Assembly: GCA_902495455.1 (NCBI GenBank)
Contig: CABUXJ010000008.1
Span: 31,275-95,274 of the forward strand
DNA: 64,000 nt
Origin: an uncultured Prevotella sp.
Lineage (GTDB): Bacteria; Bacteroidota; Bacteroidia; Bacteroidales; Bacteroidaceae
Reading direction: 5' to 3'
This document shows, piece after piece, positions 1 through 8,208 of the stretch (positions are counted from its first letter, which is position 1; the number at the start of each line of letters is the position of its first letter). A program made the position numbers and the translations under genes. The notes beneath the pieces were generated by a model. That model made no database searches. It saw nothing but the letters and a program-made list of their open reading frames with translations, and had not been told where the DNA came from.

Positions 1-177
1 GATGATATCACTCACAGCCGCTCCGATGCCGGTGATGAAGCCGTACCAGCGGCCTTTGTTCAACGTCCGTTGCACGCAGAGCACGCCGACAGGCCCCATC
101 GGCGCCGAAGCGATGACTCCGATGAGTATTCCCTTGAATATGAAATCAAGTATGCTTATATGTATCTGGAACGGCAT
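1..177 (-). CDS. LysE/RhtB-type exporter, N-terminal part (runs off window)
   Basis: Reading leftwards from an ATG at 177 there are 59 uninterrupted codons to the window edge. The product begins MPFQIHISILDFIFKGILIG and then has a hydrophobic segment containing ASAPMGPVGVLCVQRTL. A first membrane helix running into a Gly/Pro-rich A-P-M-G-P stretch is typical of LysE/RhtB amino-acid and metabolite exporters, which work in the inner membrane. The second helix starts just before the edge (residues about 44-59). The substrate cannot be inferred from this part. Only the first quarter of a ~200-residue family member is present, so completeness cannot be judged. It is transcribed away from the GH43 gene. 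Confidence 0.8.
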   Translation of the reverse strand, partial: MPFQIHISILDFIFKGILIGVIASAPMGPVGVLCVQRTLNKGRWYGFITGIGAAVSDII

Positions 178-325
178 AGCGAATGCAAAATTGCTAAAAT
201 TATACGAATTATACAAGTTTTTGCCACTAAATGTTTCGTCTGCCGCCGTTTTTTCAACCCGCCGAAGATGTTAATATTACCCGCCGGCAGGGTCTATACA
301 GAGCGACAAAGCCATTGTCATAAAG

Positions 326-413
326 TAAAATAACTTATATTGGTCGGTAAAACAACTTATATTGGTCGGCAATATAACTTATATTACTTGGTAAAATAAC
401 TTATTTTACTTTG
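326..413. repeat. Four tandem 22-bp imperfect repeats
   Basis: Units at 326-347, 348-369, 370-391 and 392-413 share the core AACTTATATTGGTCGG; the last two units are degenerate at the 3' half. The period is exactly 22 bp, two helical turns. The array lies about 70 bp upstream of the GH43 promoter and could be a run of regulator sites or a minisatellite. Confidence 0.8.
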
Positions 414-483
414 CAGGCCGATAGGTCTCAGGTCATGATAAAGGCTCTATCGGAACTGGAACGGGCTGAAAAAGAGCGTATAA

Positions 484-516
484 TTTGGGATAATGAATAA
501 AATGGCGTATTTTTGC
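484..516 (+). promoter_or_regulatory. Bacteroidetes-type promoter of the GH43 gene
   Basis: TTTG at 484-487 is followed after 21 bp by TATTTTTG at 509-516, matching the Bacteroidetes -33/-7 consensus. The start would be near 522, giving a leader of about 75 nt before the ATG at 599. Confidence 0.7.
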
Positions 517-598
517 AAATAAATAAACAAATGTATGAGAGGCCGCATCCGGCTACTGACCACAAAAATCTATTAATCAACCGTAAAACAACAACCCA

Positions 599-3052
599 AT
601 GATTAAAAGAATTATTATGTTCTTGCTTGCCGCCGTTTCGGCCACTGCCATGCCGGCGCAGAACTTTCCGAAGTGTATTCTGGCGGGCGACTACGCCGAC
701 CCGTCCATAATGCGTGACGGCAACGACTTCTACATGACGCACTCAATGTTCAACTACAACCCCGGATTTCTCATCTGGCACTCGCAGGATCTCGTCAACT
801 GGGAGCCGGTCTGCCGTGTGGCGACGCGCCAGATCAGCAACGCCTGGGCACCGGAACTGCTGAAGCACGAGGGAAAATATTATCTCTATTTCCCATCGAA
901 CAAGAAGATATATGTCTGTACGGCCGACAATATCGCCGGCCCTTGGACCGCTCCTACGGAGGTCAAAGGCTCCGAAGGCATTGACCCGGGCCATGTCGTC
1001 ACGGCCGACGGCCGCCGCTATCTGTTCGTCAACCGCGGACGCATGGCTCCGCTCAACGCCGAAGGCACGGCGCTCACGGACACGCTGCGCGTCGTCCATC
1101 GCGGATGGGACATTCCGAAGGGATGGAAGACGGAGGGCAAATGGCCCGAGAAATATCTTGAGTCGCCGAAGATAGTCCGCCACAACGGCTACTACTATCT
1201 GACGTCGGCCGAGGGCGGAACGGCCGGCCCGGCTACGAGCCACATGGTGGTGAGCGCAAGGGCGAAGTCGCTCGAAGGCCCGTGGGAGGAATCTCCCTAT
1301 AATCCCATCGTCCACACCTATTCCGCCACCGACGCATGGTGGTCCAAAGGCCACGGCACGCTCATCGACGACGCCGACGGTCGTTGGTGGATTGTCTATC
1401 ATGCCTACGCCAACGGCTACCGCTCACTGGGCCGTCAGACGCTTATAGAGCCTGTGGAATGGACATCGGACGGATGGTTCCACACGATAAAATCCCAGCC
1501 CCTGCCCGTGGCTAAGAAGGCCATACGTCATGGTTTTGACCTCAACGACAGCTTCACAGCCGACAAACTCGGACTTCAGTGGACGTTCTACCGCGAATAT
1601 TCCCCTAAGACCGTGACCGTCGGAGGAGGCCGGATGACGGTCGAGGCGAAGGGCGACAATCCCGGAAACGGCCTCCATCTGCTCATCACGGCTGAGGACA
1701 AGGGCTATGATGTCAGTGTCGACGTCGAGAGCGGCAAGGCCGAGGGCGGTCTGCTGCTTTTCTACAACGAGAAGAGTTACAGCGGACTGACCGTCAAGGG
1801 ACGCCGGCTGCTCCTCTATCACGACGGCCAGCTGGTGAAGACACTGCCCAACAGTCACGGCAAACGGCTCGTCATCCGGCTGCGCAACCTCGGCCAGCGG
1901 CTAACGGTTCAGACGAGTGGTGACGGAACGAAGTGGACGACAGTGGCCGACAGGCTCGACCTGTCCGGCATGGAGCACAACCGTCTGCGCGGATTTCTCG
2001 CCGTGCGGCCGTCTCTCGTGAGCGCCGGAAAGGGGAAATGCGTGTTCCGCAATTTCCGTTATGACAGCCACCGGCCCGACGAAGCGCGGATGGCGGCCTA
2101 TCTGATGGTCTATCACAAGGACGAGGACCACGGTCTCCATTTCGCCATAAGCCGCGACGGACGGGAATATAAGGCCCTCAACGACGACCGCCCCGTCATC
2201 TCCGGCGACACCATTGCCGTGCAGCGCGGCATCCGCGACCCGCACATCTACCGCGGACCGGACGGAGCTTTCTATATGGCCATGACCGATCTCCACGTCT
2301 TCGCCAAGCGTGACGGCAAGCGTGAGACCGAATGGGAGAGACCTGTGGAGACCTACGGATGGGGCAACAACAAGGGCATCGTCATGATGAAGTCGTGGGA
2401 CCTCATCAACTGGACACGCCACAATGTCTTCTTCGACAAGCTCTTCACGGGATGGCAGGAAATCGGATGCGCTTGGGCGCCTGAGACCATATTCGACGAA
2501 CAGGCCGGCCGCTACATGGTCTACCTGACCATGCGTCACAAGAACGAGCCGTCGAAGCTCTACTATGTCTATGCCAACGAGGCTTTCGACAGTCTCGAAA
2601 CCGAGCCGGCGGTGCTCTTCCAGTATCCCAACGAGCATATCGCGGCCATCGACGGCGACATCACCAAGGTGGGCGACACCTACCATCTGATGTACGTCAG
2701 CCACGACGGAACGGCCGGTATAAAGCATGCCGTGTCGGACCGTCCCACCGGCGGATGGCACTATGAGGGCCGGTGGGTGGACGACTCGCCTGTGGGTTGT
2801 GAGGCGCCCCACGTCTACAAGCTCATCGGTGAGGACCGGTGGATTCTCATGTACGACATCTACCGGATGAAACCCATGACGTTCGGCTTTGTCGAGACGA
2901 CGGATTTCAACAGCTATAAGCCGCTCGGCGTGTTCAACAAGGGCGTCATGCGCACGCAGAACTTCGCCTCACCGAAGCACGGGGCCGTGGTTCAGATCAC
3001 GCAAGAGGAGGCCGACGAACTCGAAAGATACTGGCAACGGAACGCCCGTTGA
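599..3052 (+). CDS. Secreted two-domain GH43 glycosidase (arabinofuranosidase/xylosidase type)
   Basis: 817 residues with a short signal peptide (about 1-20). Two five-bladed GH43 propellers are recognisable. The first (about 25-300) has the base Asp in ADPS (D34), the pKa-tuning Asp in EGIDPGH and the acid Glu in YLESPK. The second (about 510-800) has GIRDPH, AIDGDI and GCEAPH as equivalents. The intervening ~200 residues (DLNDSF onwards) resemble the C-terminal beta-sandwich that follows many GH43 xylosidases. The enzyme should remove arabinose or xylose from plant polysaccharide side chains in the periplasm or outside the cell. Tandem GH43-GH43 proteins suggest two linkages cut by one polypeptide; specificity cannot be read from sequence. 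It is monocistronic, with its own promoter and a hairpin downstream. Confidence 0.9.
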   Translation: MIKRIIMFLLAAVSATAMPAQNFPKCILAGDYADPSIMRDGNDFYMTHSMFNYNPGFLIWHSQDLVNWEPVCRVATRQISNAWAPELLKHEGKYYLYFPSNKKIYVCTADNIAGPWTAPTEVKGSEGIDPGHVVTADGRRYLFVNRGRMAPLNAEGTALTDTLRVVHRGWDIPKGWKTEGKWPEKYLESPKIVRHNGYYYLTSAEGGTAGPATSHMVVSARAKSLEGPWEESPYNPIVHTYSATDAWWSKGHGTLIDDADGRWWIVYHAYANGYRSLGRQTLIEPVEWTSDGWFHTIKSQPLPVAKKAIRHGFDLNDSFTADKLGLQWTFYREYSPKTVTVGGGRMTVEAKGDNPGNGLHLLITAEDKGYDVSVDVESGKAEGGLLLFYNEKSYSGLTVKGRRLLLYHDGQLVKTLPNSHGKRLVIRLRNLGQRLTVQTSGDGTKWTTVADRLDLSGMEHNRLRGFLAVRPSLVSAGKGKCVFRNFRYDSHRPDEARMAAYLMVYHKDEDHGLHFAISRDGREYKALNDDRPVISGDTIAVQRGIRDPHIYRGPDGAFYMAMTDLHVFAKRDGKRETEWERPVETYGWGNNKGIVMMKSWDLINWTRHNVFFDKLFTGWQEIGCAWAPETIFDEQAGRYMVYLTMRHKNEPSKLYYVYANEAFDSLETEPAVLFQYPNEHIAAIDGDITKVGDTYHLMYVSHDGTAGIKHAVSDRPTGGWHYEGRWVDDSPVGCEAPHVYKLIGEDRWILMYDIYRMKPMTFGFVETTDFNSYKPLGVFNKGVMRTQNFASPKHGAVVQITQEEADELERYWQRNAR

Positions 3053-3102
3053 TGATTCCTTATAAGTTGAGGTCTTCGGAATACCCTGATAATATGTTTT
3101 TG

Positions 3103-3162
3103 AACACAGAGACACGGAGACACAGAGGACAATAAAGCTCTGTGTCTCCGTGTCTCTGTGTT
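3103..3162. repeat. 25-bp perfect hairpin with 10-nt loop (dispersed palindrome family, member A)
   Basis: Positions 3103-3127 (AACACAGAGACACGGAGACA...) are perfectly complementary to 3138-3162, leaving a 10-base loop. It may terminate the GH43 transcript. It aligns base for base with the hairpin at 8209-8268, with the arms changing together. Confidence 0.9.
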
Positions 3163-3245
3163 TGTAATGTTGACTAATCGTTTCGTCCTCCTTATGTTAT
3201 ATACAATGTGATTTCCCGCTGCCAAAAACATGAAAGTCTGACAGC

Positions 3246-3302
3246 CGGAGCAAGTTTTTGACGCCAAATGCTTGCTCCGTTGTCGTTTTTTTAATATCTT
3301 TG
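3246..3302 (+). promoter_or_regulatory. Promoter of the ROK kinase gene with overlapping inverted repeat
   Basis: CTTG at 3271-3274 and TATCTTTG at 3295-3302 are separated by 20 bp, as in the Bacteroidetes consensus. A 9-bp inverted repeat (CGGAGCAAG at 3246-3254, CTTGCTCCG at 3271-3279) covers the -33 box and could be an operator; that part is inference. Confidence 0.6.
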
Positions 3303-3349
3303 CGGGATATTATACAATTATTTATTACCAATAACAAAAAACATTCAGT

Positions 3350-4336
3350 ATGAACGAACAATCTATTATCAAGCCCTACGTAATAGGACTGGATTTAGGA
3401 GGAACCAACTCTGTCTTCGGCATCGTTGACAGCCGTGGAGAGATTAAGGCCACAACGGTCATCAAGACCCAAGGCTATGAAACAGCGGAAGCATACGTGG
3501 CTGCGGCTGTCGAGGCTCTGCAGATTATCATAGATCAGGTCGGCGGTATCGACAAGATAAAGGCGATGGGCATCGGAGCGCCCAACGCCAACTACTATAA
3601 AGGCACCATCGAGCACGCTCCCAACATCGTCTGGGGACGCGGCGTCGTTCCATTGGCCGACATGTTCAGCACCGCGCTCGGCATCCCCGTGGCCATGACG
3701 AATGACGCCAACGCCGCCGCCATCGGCGAAATGGCCTACGGTGCGGCACGCGGAATGAAGAATTTCATCGTCATAACACTCGGAACGGGTGTCGGTTCGG
3801 GCATCGTCGTCAACGGTCAGCTGCTCTACGGCCATGACGGAAATGCCGGTGAACTGGGTCATGTGACGATGGTCCGTGAGGGCGGACGTACCTGCGGCTG
3901 CGGCCGCACGGGCTGCCTGGAGACCTACTGCTCAGCTACAGGTGTGGCACGCACGGCACGCGAGATGCTGTCGACAACCGAACGGCCCTCGCTTCTCCGC
4001 GAAATTAAGCCGGAGGACATCACTTCTTTAGACGTCAGCATAGCCGCAGGAAAGGGTGACGAGCTTGCCAACGAGATCTTTCGCTTCACAGGAAAGATGC
4101 TCGGAGAGGCTTGCGCCGACTTCGCCGCGTTCTCCAGCCCCGAGGCTTTTATTTTCTTCGGTGGCCTCGTGAAGGCCGGCGAGCTTATCATGAAGCCTAT
4201 CCGCGAGACCTACGACGCTCACGTCATGCCGGTGTTCCGCGGTAAGGCGCAATTTCTCATCAGCGGTCTCGACGGTTCGTCGGCTGCGGTGCTTGGCGCA
4301 AGTGCCATCGGCTGGGACATCAAAGCGACTGAATGA
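3350..4336 (+). CDS. ROK-family sugar kinase (glucokinase type)
   Basis: 328 residues, the usual ROK length. The N-terminal phosphate-binding motif DLGGT is at about residues 15-19. It is followed by TNDANAAAIGE, the GTGVGSGIV loop, the GELGH metal/sugar motif, and the zinc-type signature CGCGRTGCLE that defines ROK proteins. It should phosphorylate glucose or a related hexose with ATP in the cytoplasm. There is no N-terminal helix-turn-helix, so it is a kinase rather than a ROK repressor. It is monocistronic, with its own promoter upstream and a palindromic terminator downstream. The exact sugar (glucose, mannose or N-acetyl hexosamine) cannot be fixed from sequence. Confidence 0.9.
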   Translation: MNEQSIIKPYVIGLDLGGTNSVFGIVDSRGEIKATTVIKTQGYETAEAYVAAAVEALQIIIDQVGGIDKIKAMGIGAPNANYYKGTIEHAPNIVWGRGVVPLADMFSTALGIPVAMTNDANAAAIGEMAYGAARGMKNFIVITLGTGVGSGIVVNGQLLYGHDGNAGELGHVTMVREGGRTCGCGRTGCLETYCSATGVARTAREMLSTTERPSLLREIKPEDITSLDVSIAAGKGDELANEIFRFTGKMLGEACADFAAFSSPEAFIFFGGLVKAGELIMKPIRETYDAHVMPVFRGKAQFLISGLDGSSAAVLGASAIGWDIKATE

Positions 4337-4379
4337 CTGAGGCATAACGTGAGAAAGAAGCGTCCCTGAAACCAATTGT

Positions 4380-4421
4380 GAAAGGAATTATAGGGACATA
4401 TTTTTCCCTACAATTCCTTTC
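4380..4421. terminator. Hairpin terminator after the ROK gene
   Basis: GAAAGGAATTATAGGGACAT and its near-complement form a long stem (one mismatch) around a short A/T loop. The arm shares TAGGGACATATTTTT with the palindromes at 13039 and 42541. Confidence 0.7.
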
Positions 4422-4500
4422 GCGTTCAGCCGTAATAAATCCTTGGCTATATCAAACCATATCTTAGTCAATCCTCAACCACATCCTTGTCTATATAAAT

Positions 4501-4557
4501 AAGATGCAAGGACATGAAGCCGGCGGCTACCGTTGTTCATGTCCTTGCATCTTTTGT
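4501..4557. terminator. 18-bp hairpin between convergent ROK and sigma genes
   Basis: AAGATGCAAGGACATGAA (4501-4518) pairs perfectly with 4536-4553, followed by TTTTGTTGTT on the plus strand and TTATTTATAT on the minus strand. It probably ends the sigma-factor transcript and may work in both directions. Confidence 0.75.
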
Positions 4558-4594
4558 TGTTATCGGGTTGAGCTTAAACCACGTTCTTGAATAC

Positions 4595-5197
4595 TTAGCG
4601 CTCCATCATGGCCAACTCAATATCGTGCTCCTTGGCCATGCGGCGGAGATTGAGAATGGCGTAGCGCATGCGTCCGAGGGCGGTATTGATGCTCACGCCG
4701 GTGATGTCGGCAATCTCCTTGAACGACAAGTCCTGATAGAAGCGCATGTAGACAACCTCGCGCTGGGGAGCGGGCAGACTGTCCATCATGCGGCGCACGT
4801 CGTCAAAGACCTGCTCGTTGACGATCTCGCACTCCCGACTGACGTCCACGATGGAGTTGACCCTTAGATTGCTCAGGTCGTTGTCTTCGGTCGGTTCGAC
4901 AATATGCTCGTTGCGCTGGAGACGATACCAGTCCATGATGACATTGTGGGCAATGCGTGTTACCCAATAGGAGAACTTGCCGCTATCGGTATATTTGCCT
5001 TCCTGGAGTCTGGAGATGACTTTGACGAAAGTGTCCTGAAAGATGTCATTGGCCAGCTCCTGGTCACGAACCACGAACATTATATATGTAAAGAGCTTGG
5101 ACTGATTGCGAGCCAACAACTCATCGAAGGCCTTGTTGTTCCCTCCGACATACTGTAAGGCCAACTCTTCGTCGGTCATACATCCGAATTTATTCAT
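4595..5197 (-). CDS. ECF-type RNA polymerase sigma factor
   Basis: 200 residues. Sigma region 2 covers about residues 25-90 (DIFQDTFVKV, then YWVTRIAHNVIMDWYR) and region 4 covers about 135-190 (LPAPQREVVYMRFYQDLSFK, then a helix-turn-helix GVSINTALGRMRYAILNLRR). Regions 1 and 3 are absent, as expected for the extracytoplasmic-function group. It directs RNA polymerase core to a dedicated promoter set. No anti-sigma gene with a FecR or zinc-finger domain lies on either side, so control is probably transcriptional or through an unlinked partner. A consensus vegetative promoter precedes it, with a leader of about 80 nt. The regulon cannot be inferred. Confidence 0.92.
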   Translation of the reverse strand: MNKFGCMTDEELALQYVGGNNKAFDELLARNQSKLFTYIMFVVRDQELANDIFQDTFVKVISRLQEGKYTDSGKFSYWVTRIAHNVIMDWYRLQRNEHIVEPTEDNDLSNLRVNSIVDVSRECEIVNEQVFDDVRRMMDSLPAPQREVVYMRFYQDLSFKEIADITGVSINTALGRMRYAILNLRRMAKEHDIELAMMER

Positions 5198-5285
5198 ACC
5201 TAATAGACTTTAAAACCAAGTAAAATCTCCGTCGATAGGCGTTACAGTATTTATTAAATTGTTATTGAATCATTGATTATCATTG

Positions 5286-5317
5286 CAAAAGTATATAAAA
5301 TAATCTGTTCCGCCAAA
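5286..5317 (-). promoter_or_regulatory. Consensus promoter of the ECF sigma gene
   Basis: On the minus strand TTTG (5317-5314), exactly 20 bp, then TACTTTTG (5293-5286). This is one of the best matches to the Bacteroidetes consensus in the window. Confidence 0.8.
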
Positions 5318-5394
5318 TTATTGTACGTTAAAATTTCAACCTGCAAATCCAGACACGAAAAAAAACATGGGCCGACAGAGCCTCGATGGGGAAA

Positions 5395-5790
5395 GTGTTA
5401 AATTCGGAATAATTCTTACAAACGCCCTTCATTTTAACACGAATTTTCCACGAAGTAGTCCCTCGGCCTCAAATATGCGAGTTTTGCGCGTGCATCTTTT
5501 TCTCCCTGACGACCAGCATGTTAGGATGAAAATCGTGAAAGTGTGCAACATTTTCGCCGATTTTTCCGAGCCGTAAGGGCCTTACGGCCTTACGACGGGG
5601 CCCTCGTTGCATCGCAACGGCGTGCTCGTTGCAAGCCGGCGGGCATGCCGGTGCAGACCAACGGGGCCCTTACGGCAAGACGACCGACAAAATGTTGGAC
5701 GTCAAAAGAGACTTTTCGGTCGGATTACAACGTTTTTGGACAATTTTTCGCACGTTGCGAAATGTTAATTTTAACAATCATTTTCTGACA
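5395..5790 (+). repeat. ~400-bp dispersed intergenic repeat, copy 1
   Basis: It begins GTGTTAAATTCGGAATAAT and ends TTTTCTGACA. A 45-bp core at 5461-5505 (CCTCGGCCTCAAATATGCGA...) is identical or nearly so in copies 2 and 3. Further in lies GTGTGCAAC, then a GC-rich block bounded by CCGTAAGGGCC and GGCCCTTACGG containing ACGGGGCCCTCGTTGC. It carries an open 81-codon frame (GTG start, 5543-5788) with no recognisable domain. Confidence 0.9.
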
Positions 5791-5871
5791 AAATCATCAT
5801 TCCGACCACTGACTGTCCAGACTGGTAAAAGACGGCGGATGAGGACGGCGGAAATATCAAAAAGGCAGAAA

Positions 5872-5950
5872 CAAAAAAGAGGTTGGCGCAGGACGCTGCC
5901 AACCTCGGAATCTGATAAGGGTCATCGACAACATGGATGCAATCTTATCT
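5872..5950 (-). ncRNA. Candidate small RNA, about 80 nt
   Basis: A perfect minus-strand promoter (5955-5986) is followed within 80 nt by an intrinsic terminator: GAGGTTGGC (5906-5898) pairs with GCCAACCTC (5887-5879), then TTTTTTG. Between them a second stem-loop can form: GATAAG pairs with CTTATC, with CATC/GATG inside, spanning roughly 5914-5949. No start codon with a plausible reading frame lies inside. The short promoter-two hairpins-terminator layout is that of a stand-alone trans-acting or antisense RNA. I do not recognise a known Rfam family. Confidence 0.6.
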
Positions 5951-5954
5951 GAGG

Positions 5955-5986
5955 CAAATATAAGGTTAAGTAACATAAAAAACAAA
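5955..5986 (-). promoter_or_regulatory. Consensus promoter of the candidate small RNA
   Basis: Minus strand: TTTG (5986-5983), exactly 20 bp, TATATTTG (5962-5955). It is perfect for the Bacteroidetes -33/-7 pattern and points away from the neighbouring kinase gene. Confidence 0.75.
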
Positions 5987-6137
5987 TTTTTTAAGTTAAA
6001 ACATGAAAAATAGCAAGGTTTTTGTCGTTTACAGTGTGTTTTATTCTTAAAGCGCCGGTAACGGACAAAAAATTGGTGGAAACCACCTGTTTTTTTAGTG
6101 TTTTCGATACACAAAGACACAATTTGTCACATTTTCA

Positions 6138-6169
6138 TTAGATACTCAGGAATATTTTGACTAAATTTG
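6138..6169 (+). promoter_or_regulatory. Promoter of the kinase/nucleotidyltransferase fusion gene
   Basis: TTAG (6138-6141), 20 bp, TAAATTTG (6162-6169). Transcription would begin near 6175, downstream of an in-frame ATG at 6167. This supports the ATG at 6251 as the true start. Confidence 0.6.
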
Positions 6170-6250
6170 TGGTCGAGAATCTCGTTTCGGATACTAACAA
6201 CCGATACCGAGAAAGCATTTTGGAAAAAATCAATTGACAAACGAACATAC

Positions 6251-8188
6251 ATGGCAAAGCTATTTGTACCCGGACGGCTGTGCCTCTTCGGTGAGCACAC
6301 CGATTGGGCGGGACATTATCGGACGATGAATGCCGACATCCTGCCGGGTGCGGCCATCGTGACCGGTATAGAACAGGGAATATTCGCCGAAGTGGAAAAA
6401 TCATCCATCTTTGAGATGACCAGCGAGGCACCGGAGATAACGGACATGTGGCAGGACTTCTCCTGTCGGATGAACGACACGGAACTGAAAAGCATCGCAA
6501 AATCCGGTTCGTTCTTCAGCTATTGCGCCGGCGTGGCGTCATATATGTTGGAATGGTATAAGGTGGGAGGCGTGCACATCCATCTGACGGGCATGACACT
6601 GCCCATGAAGAGCGGCCTGTCGTCCAGCGCGGCCATCTGCGTGTTGGTGGCAAGGGCGTTCAACATCCTCTACAACCTCAACCTCAACACGATGGGCGAA
6701 ATGAACATCGCCTATCTCGGCGAACTCCGGACCGCCTCACGCTGCGGACGACTGGACCAGGTCTGCGCCTTCGGTGTCAAACCGAACCTCATGACTTTCG
6801 ACGGAGACGAAATCAGTGTCACGTCCATCAATGTCAAGAAGACGCTCCACTGGGTCTTCGGAGACCTTTGCTCCGAAAAAGACACCATCAGGATATTGGC
6901 TGACCTCAACAAGTCTTATCCTTTCGCATCGACCGAAGGCGACCGGCTGCTCCACGAAGCACTCGGTGTGCGCAACCACGAAATCATCGACAAGGCCATC
7001 AAGTATATAGCTGAAGGTGAGATCGAACTGCTCGGACGGCTCATGACTGAGGCCGAAGAGCTGTTTGACAAACAGATTGCACCCATGTCGCCAGCCCTTT
7101 GGGCACCCAAACTCCATCACTATCTCAACGACCCGGAGGTCAAACGGCTGACGTACGGCGGCAAGGGTGTCGGTTCCCACGGCGACGGCTCCATACAGTT
7201 TCTTGCCAAAGATGCCGAGTCACAAGCCAGGCTGGTCGACTATCTCAATGGACAAGGTCTGCGCGTATGGCCATTCACAATCCATCCCGTACACACCGTG
7301 CGACGGGCCATCATCCCCGTGGCCGGCTTCGGGACACGCCTCTATCCGGCAACAAAGGTTCTCAAAAAGGACTTCTTCCCCATACCATGCGCCGACGGAA
7401 TGGTCCGGCCGGTGATATTGATCCTCTTGGAGGAACTCATCAGAAGCGGCATCGAGGAAATTTGTCTCGTGCTCGGTTCTGAAGAGGAACGCATCCAATA
7501 TGCGGAATTCTTCGAACGGGAACTCACCGAAAGCCATCTGAAGAAGCTGAACCCGCAGGCACGCGAATACAGCAACCGCATATTGGACATCGGAAAGCAT
7601 CTGCATTATGTCTATCAACACGACAAACGCGGCTTCGGACATGCTGTCTATCAGACGGCCGAGTTTGCCGGCAACGAACCGGTGCTGCTCCTTCTCGGCG
7701 ACACGCTCTATCGAAGCCTCTGCGGAAAGACTTGCACGCTGCAGCTCATCGAGGAGTACGAACGCTACAACAAGCTGACGGTGAGCATCCACAAGATTCC
7801 GGCGCAGGATGTTAGCCACTACGGAATACTCAGCGGAGTGTGGGAGGACAAGGAAAAGAGAATACTCAACGTGTCCGCAATGACCGAAAAGCCCAAGCTC
7901 AGCTACGCCGAAGAATATCTGGCCGTGACAGAAACGGACGGCAGCAAGGGCTACTATTCCGTCTTCGGACAGTACATCCTAACACCGGATGTATATGAAC
8001 AGCTGGCTGACGACATCCGTGAAGCCGATGCAAAAGGTGACATGACACACGAAATAGAGCTCACCACGGCACTCGAGGCCGTCAGAAAAAAGAACGGAAT
8101 GGTCGGTGTACGGATTAACGGAGAGATGTTTGACATGGGCAATGCAACGGCACTGCGCAACACGGTAATACACTTCGCGGAAGCATAA
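6251..8188 (+). CDS. GHMP-family sugar kinase fused to a GalU-like nucleotidyltransferase
   Basis: 645 residues from the ATG at 6251; an earlier in-frame ATG precedes the probable transcription start. Residues 1 to about 345 are a GHMP kinase: motif 1 PGRLCLFGEHTDW, motif 2 MKSGLSSSAA and motif 3 GGKGVGSHGDGS. Residues about 350-645 are a nucleotidyltransferase with the UTP-glucose-1-phosphate uridylyltransferase signature IPVAGFGTRLYPATK and a LLLLGDT metal-binding strand. The likely chemistry is sugar + ATP to sugar-1-phosphate, then + NTP to NDP-sugar, in the cytoplasm. The order kinase then transferase is the reverse of the Bacteroides fucokinase/GDP-fucose pyrophosphorylase Fkp. The sugar (arabinose, galactose, a uronic acid or other) is unknown. 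It is monocistronic. Confidence 0.85.
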   Translation: MAKLFVPGRLCLFGEHTDWAGHYRTMNADILPGAAIVTGIEQGIFAEVEKSSIFEMTSEAPEITDMWQDFSCRMNDTELKSIAKSGSFFSYCAGVASYMLEWYKVGGVHIHLTGMTLPMKSGLSSSAAICVLVARAFNILYNLNLNTMGEMNIAYLGELRTASRCGRLDQVCAFGVKPNLMTFDGDEISVTSINVKKTLHWVFGDLCSEKDTIRILADLNKSYPFASTEGDRLLHEALGVRNHEIIDKAIKYIAEGEIELLGRLMTEAEELFDKQIAPMSPALWAPKLHHYLNDPEVKRLTYGGKGVGSHGDGSIQFLAKDAESQARLVDYLNGQGLRVWPFTIHPVHTVRRAIIPVAGFGTRLYPATKVLKKDFFPIPCADGMVRPVILILLEELIRSGIEEICLVLGSEEERIQYAEFFERELTESHLKKLNPQAREYSNRILDIGKHLHYVYQHDKRGFGHAVYQTAEFAGNEPVLLLLGDTLYRSLCGKTCTLQLIEEYERYNKLTVSIHKIPAQDVSHYGILSGVWEDKEKRILNVSAMTEKPKLSYAEEYLAVTETDGSKGYYSVFGQYILTPDVYEQLADDIREADAKGDMTHEIELTTALEAVRKKNGMVGVRINGEMFDMGNATALRNTVIHFAEA

Positions 8189-8208
8189 CCGAATATGCGA
8201 TAACAAAA

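Larger units (their letters stand above)
178..598. other. Intergenic region between divergent LysE and GH43 genes
   Basis: 421 bases without a convincing gene. It holds a four-unit tandem repeat (326-413) and the GH43 promoter (484-516). A 21-codon open frame (435-500) is too short to call. The rest shows no structure I can support. Confidence 0.6.
5791..6137. other. Intergenic stretch with small-RNA locus
   Basis: Between repeat copy 1 and the kinase-fusion promoter. A minus-strand promoter and terminator enclose about 80 nt (see the ncRNA entry). Nothing else is recognisable at 5987-6137, which is A/T-rich. Confidence 0.5.

Noticed and set aside
326..413. CRISPR array
   Set aside because: Units are directly adjacent with no spacers, and no cas genes are present; the same applies to the array at 26530-26641.
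435..500. 21-codon frame MIKALSELERAEKERIIWDN... between the tandem repeats and the GH43 promoter
   Set aside because: Too short, no ribosome-binding signal, overlaps the GH43 -33 box; may be a remnant of a lost gene but nothing supports expression.
4595..5197. Sigma factor as regulator of the pectin locus
   Set aside because: It is over 20 kb away, the locus promoters are of the vegetative TAnnTTTG type, and a hybrid regulator is encoded within the locus.
5857..6120. 87-codon minus-strand frame over the small-RNA locus
   Set aside because: It runs through a consensus promoter and an intrinsic terminator, which no coding gene would do, and has low-complexity Phe/Lys-rich composition.
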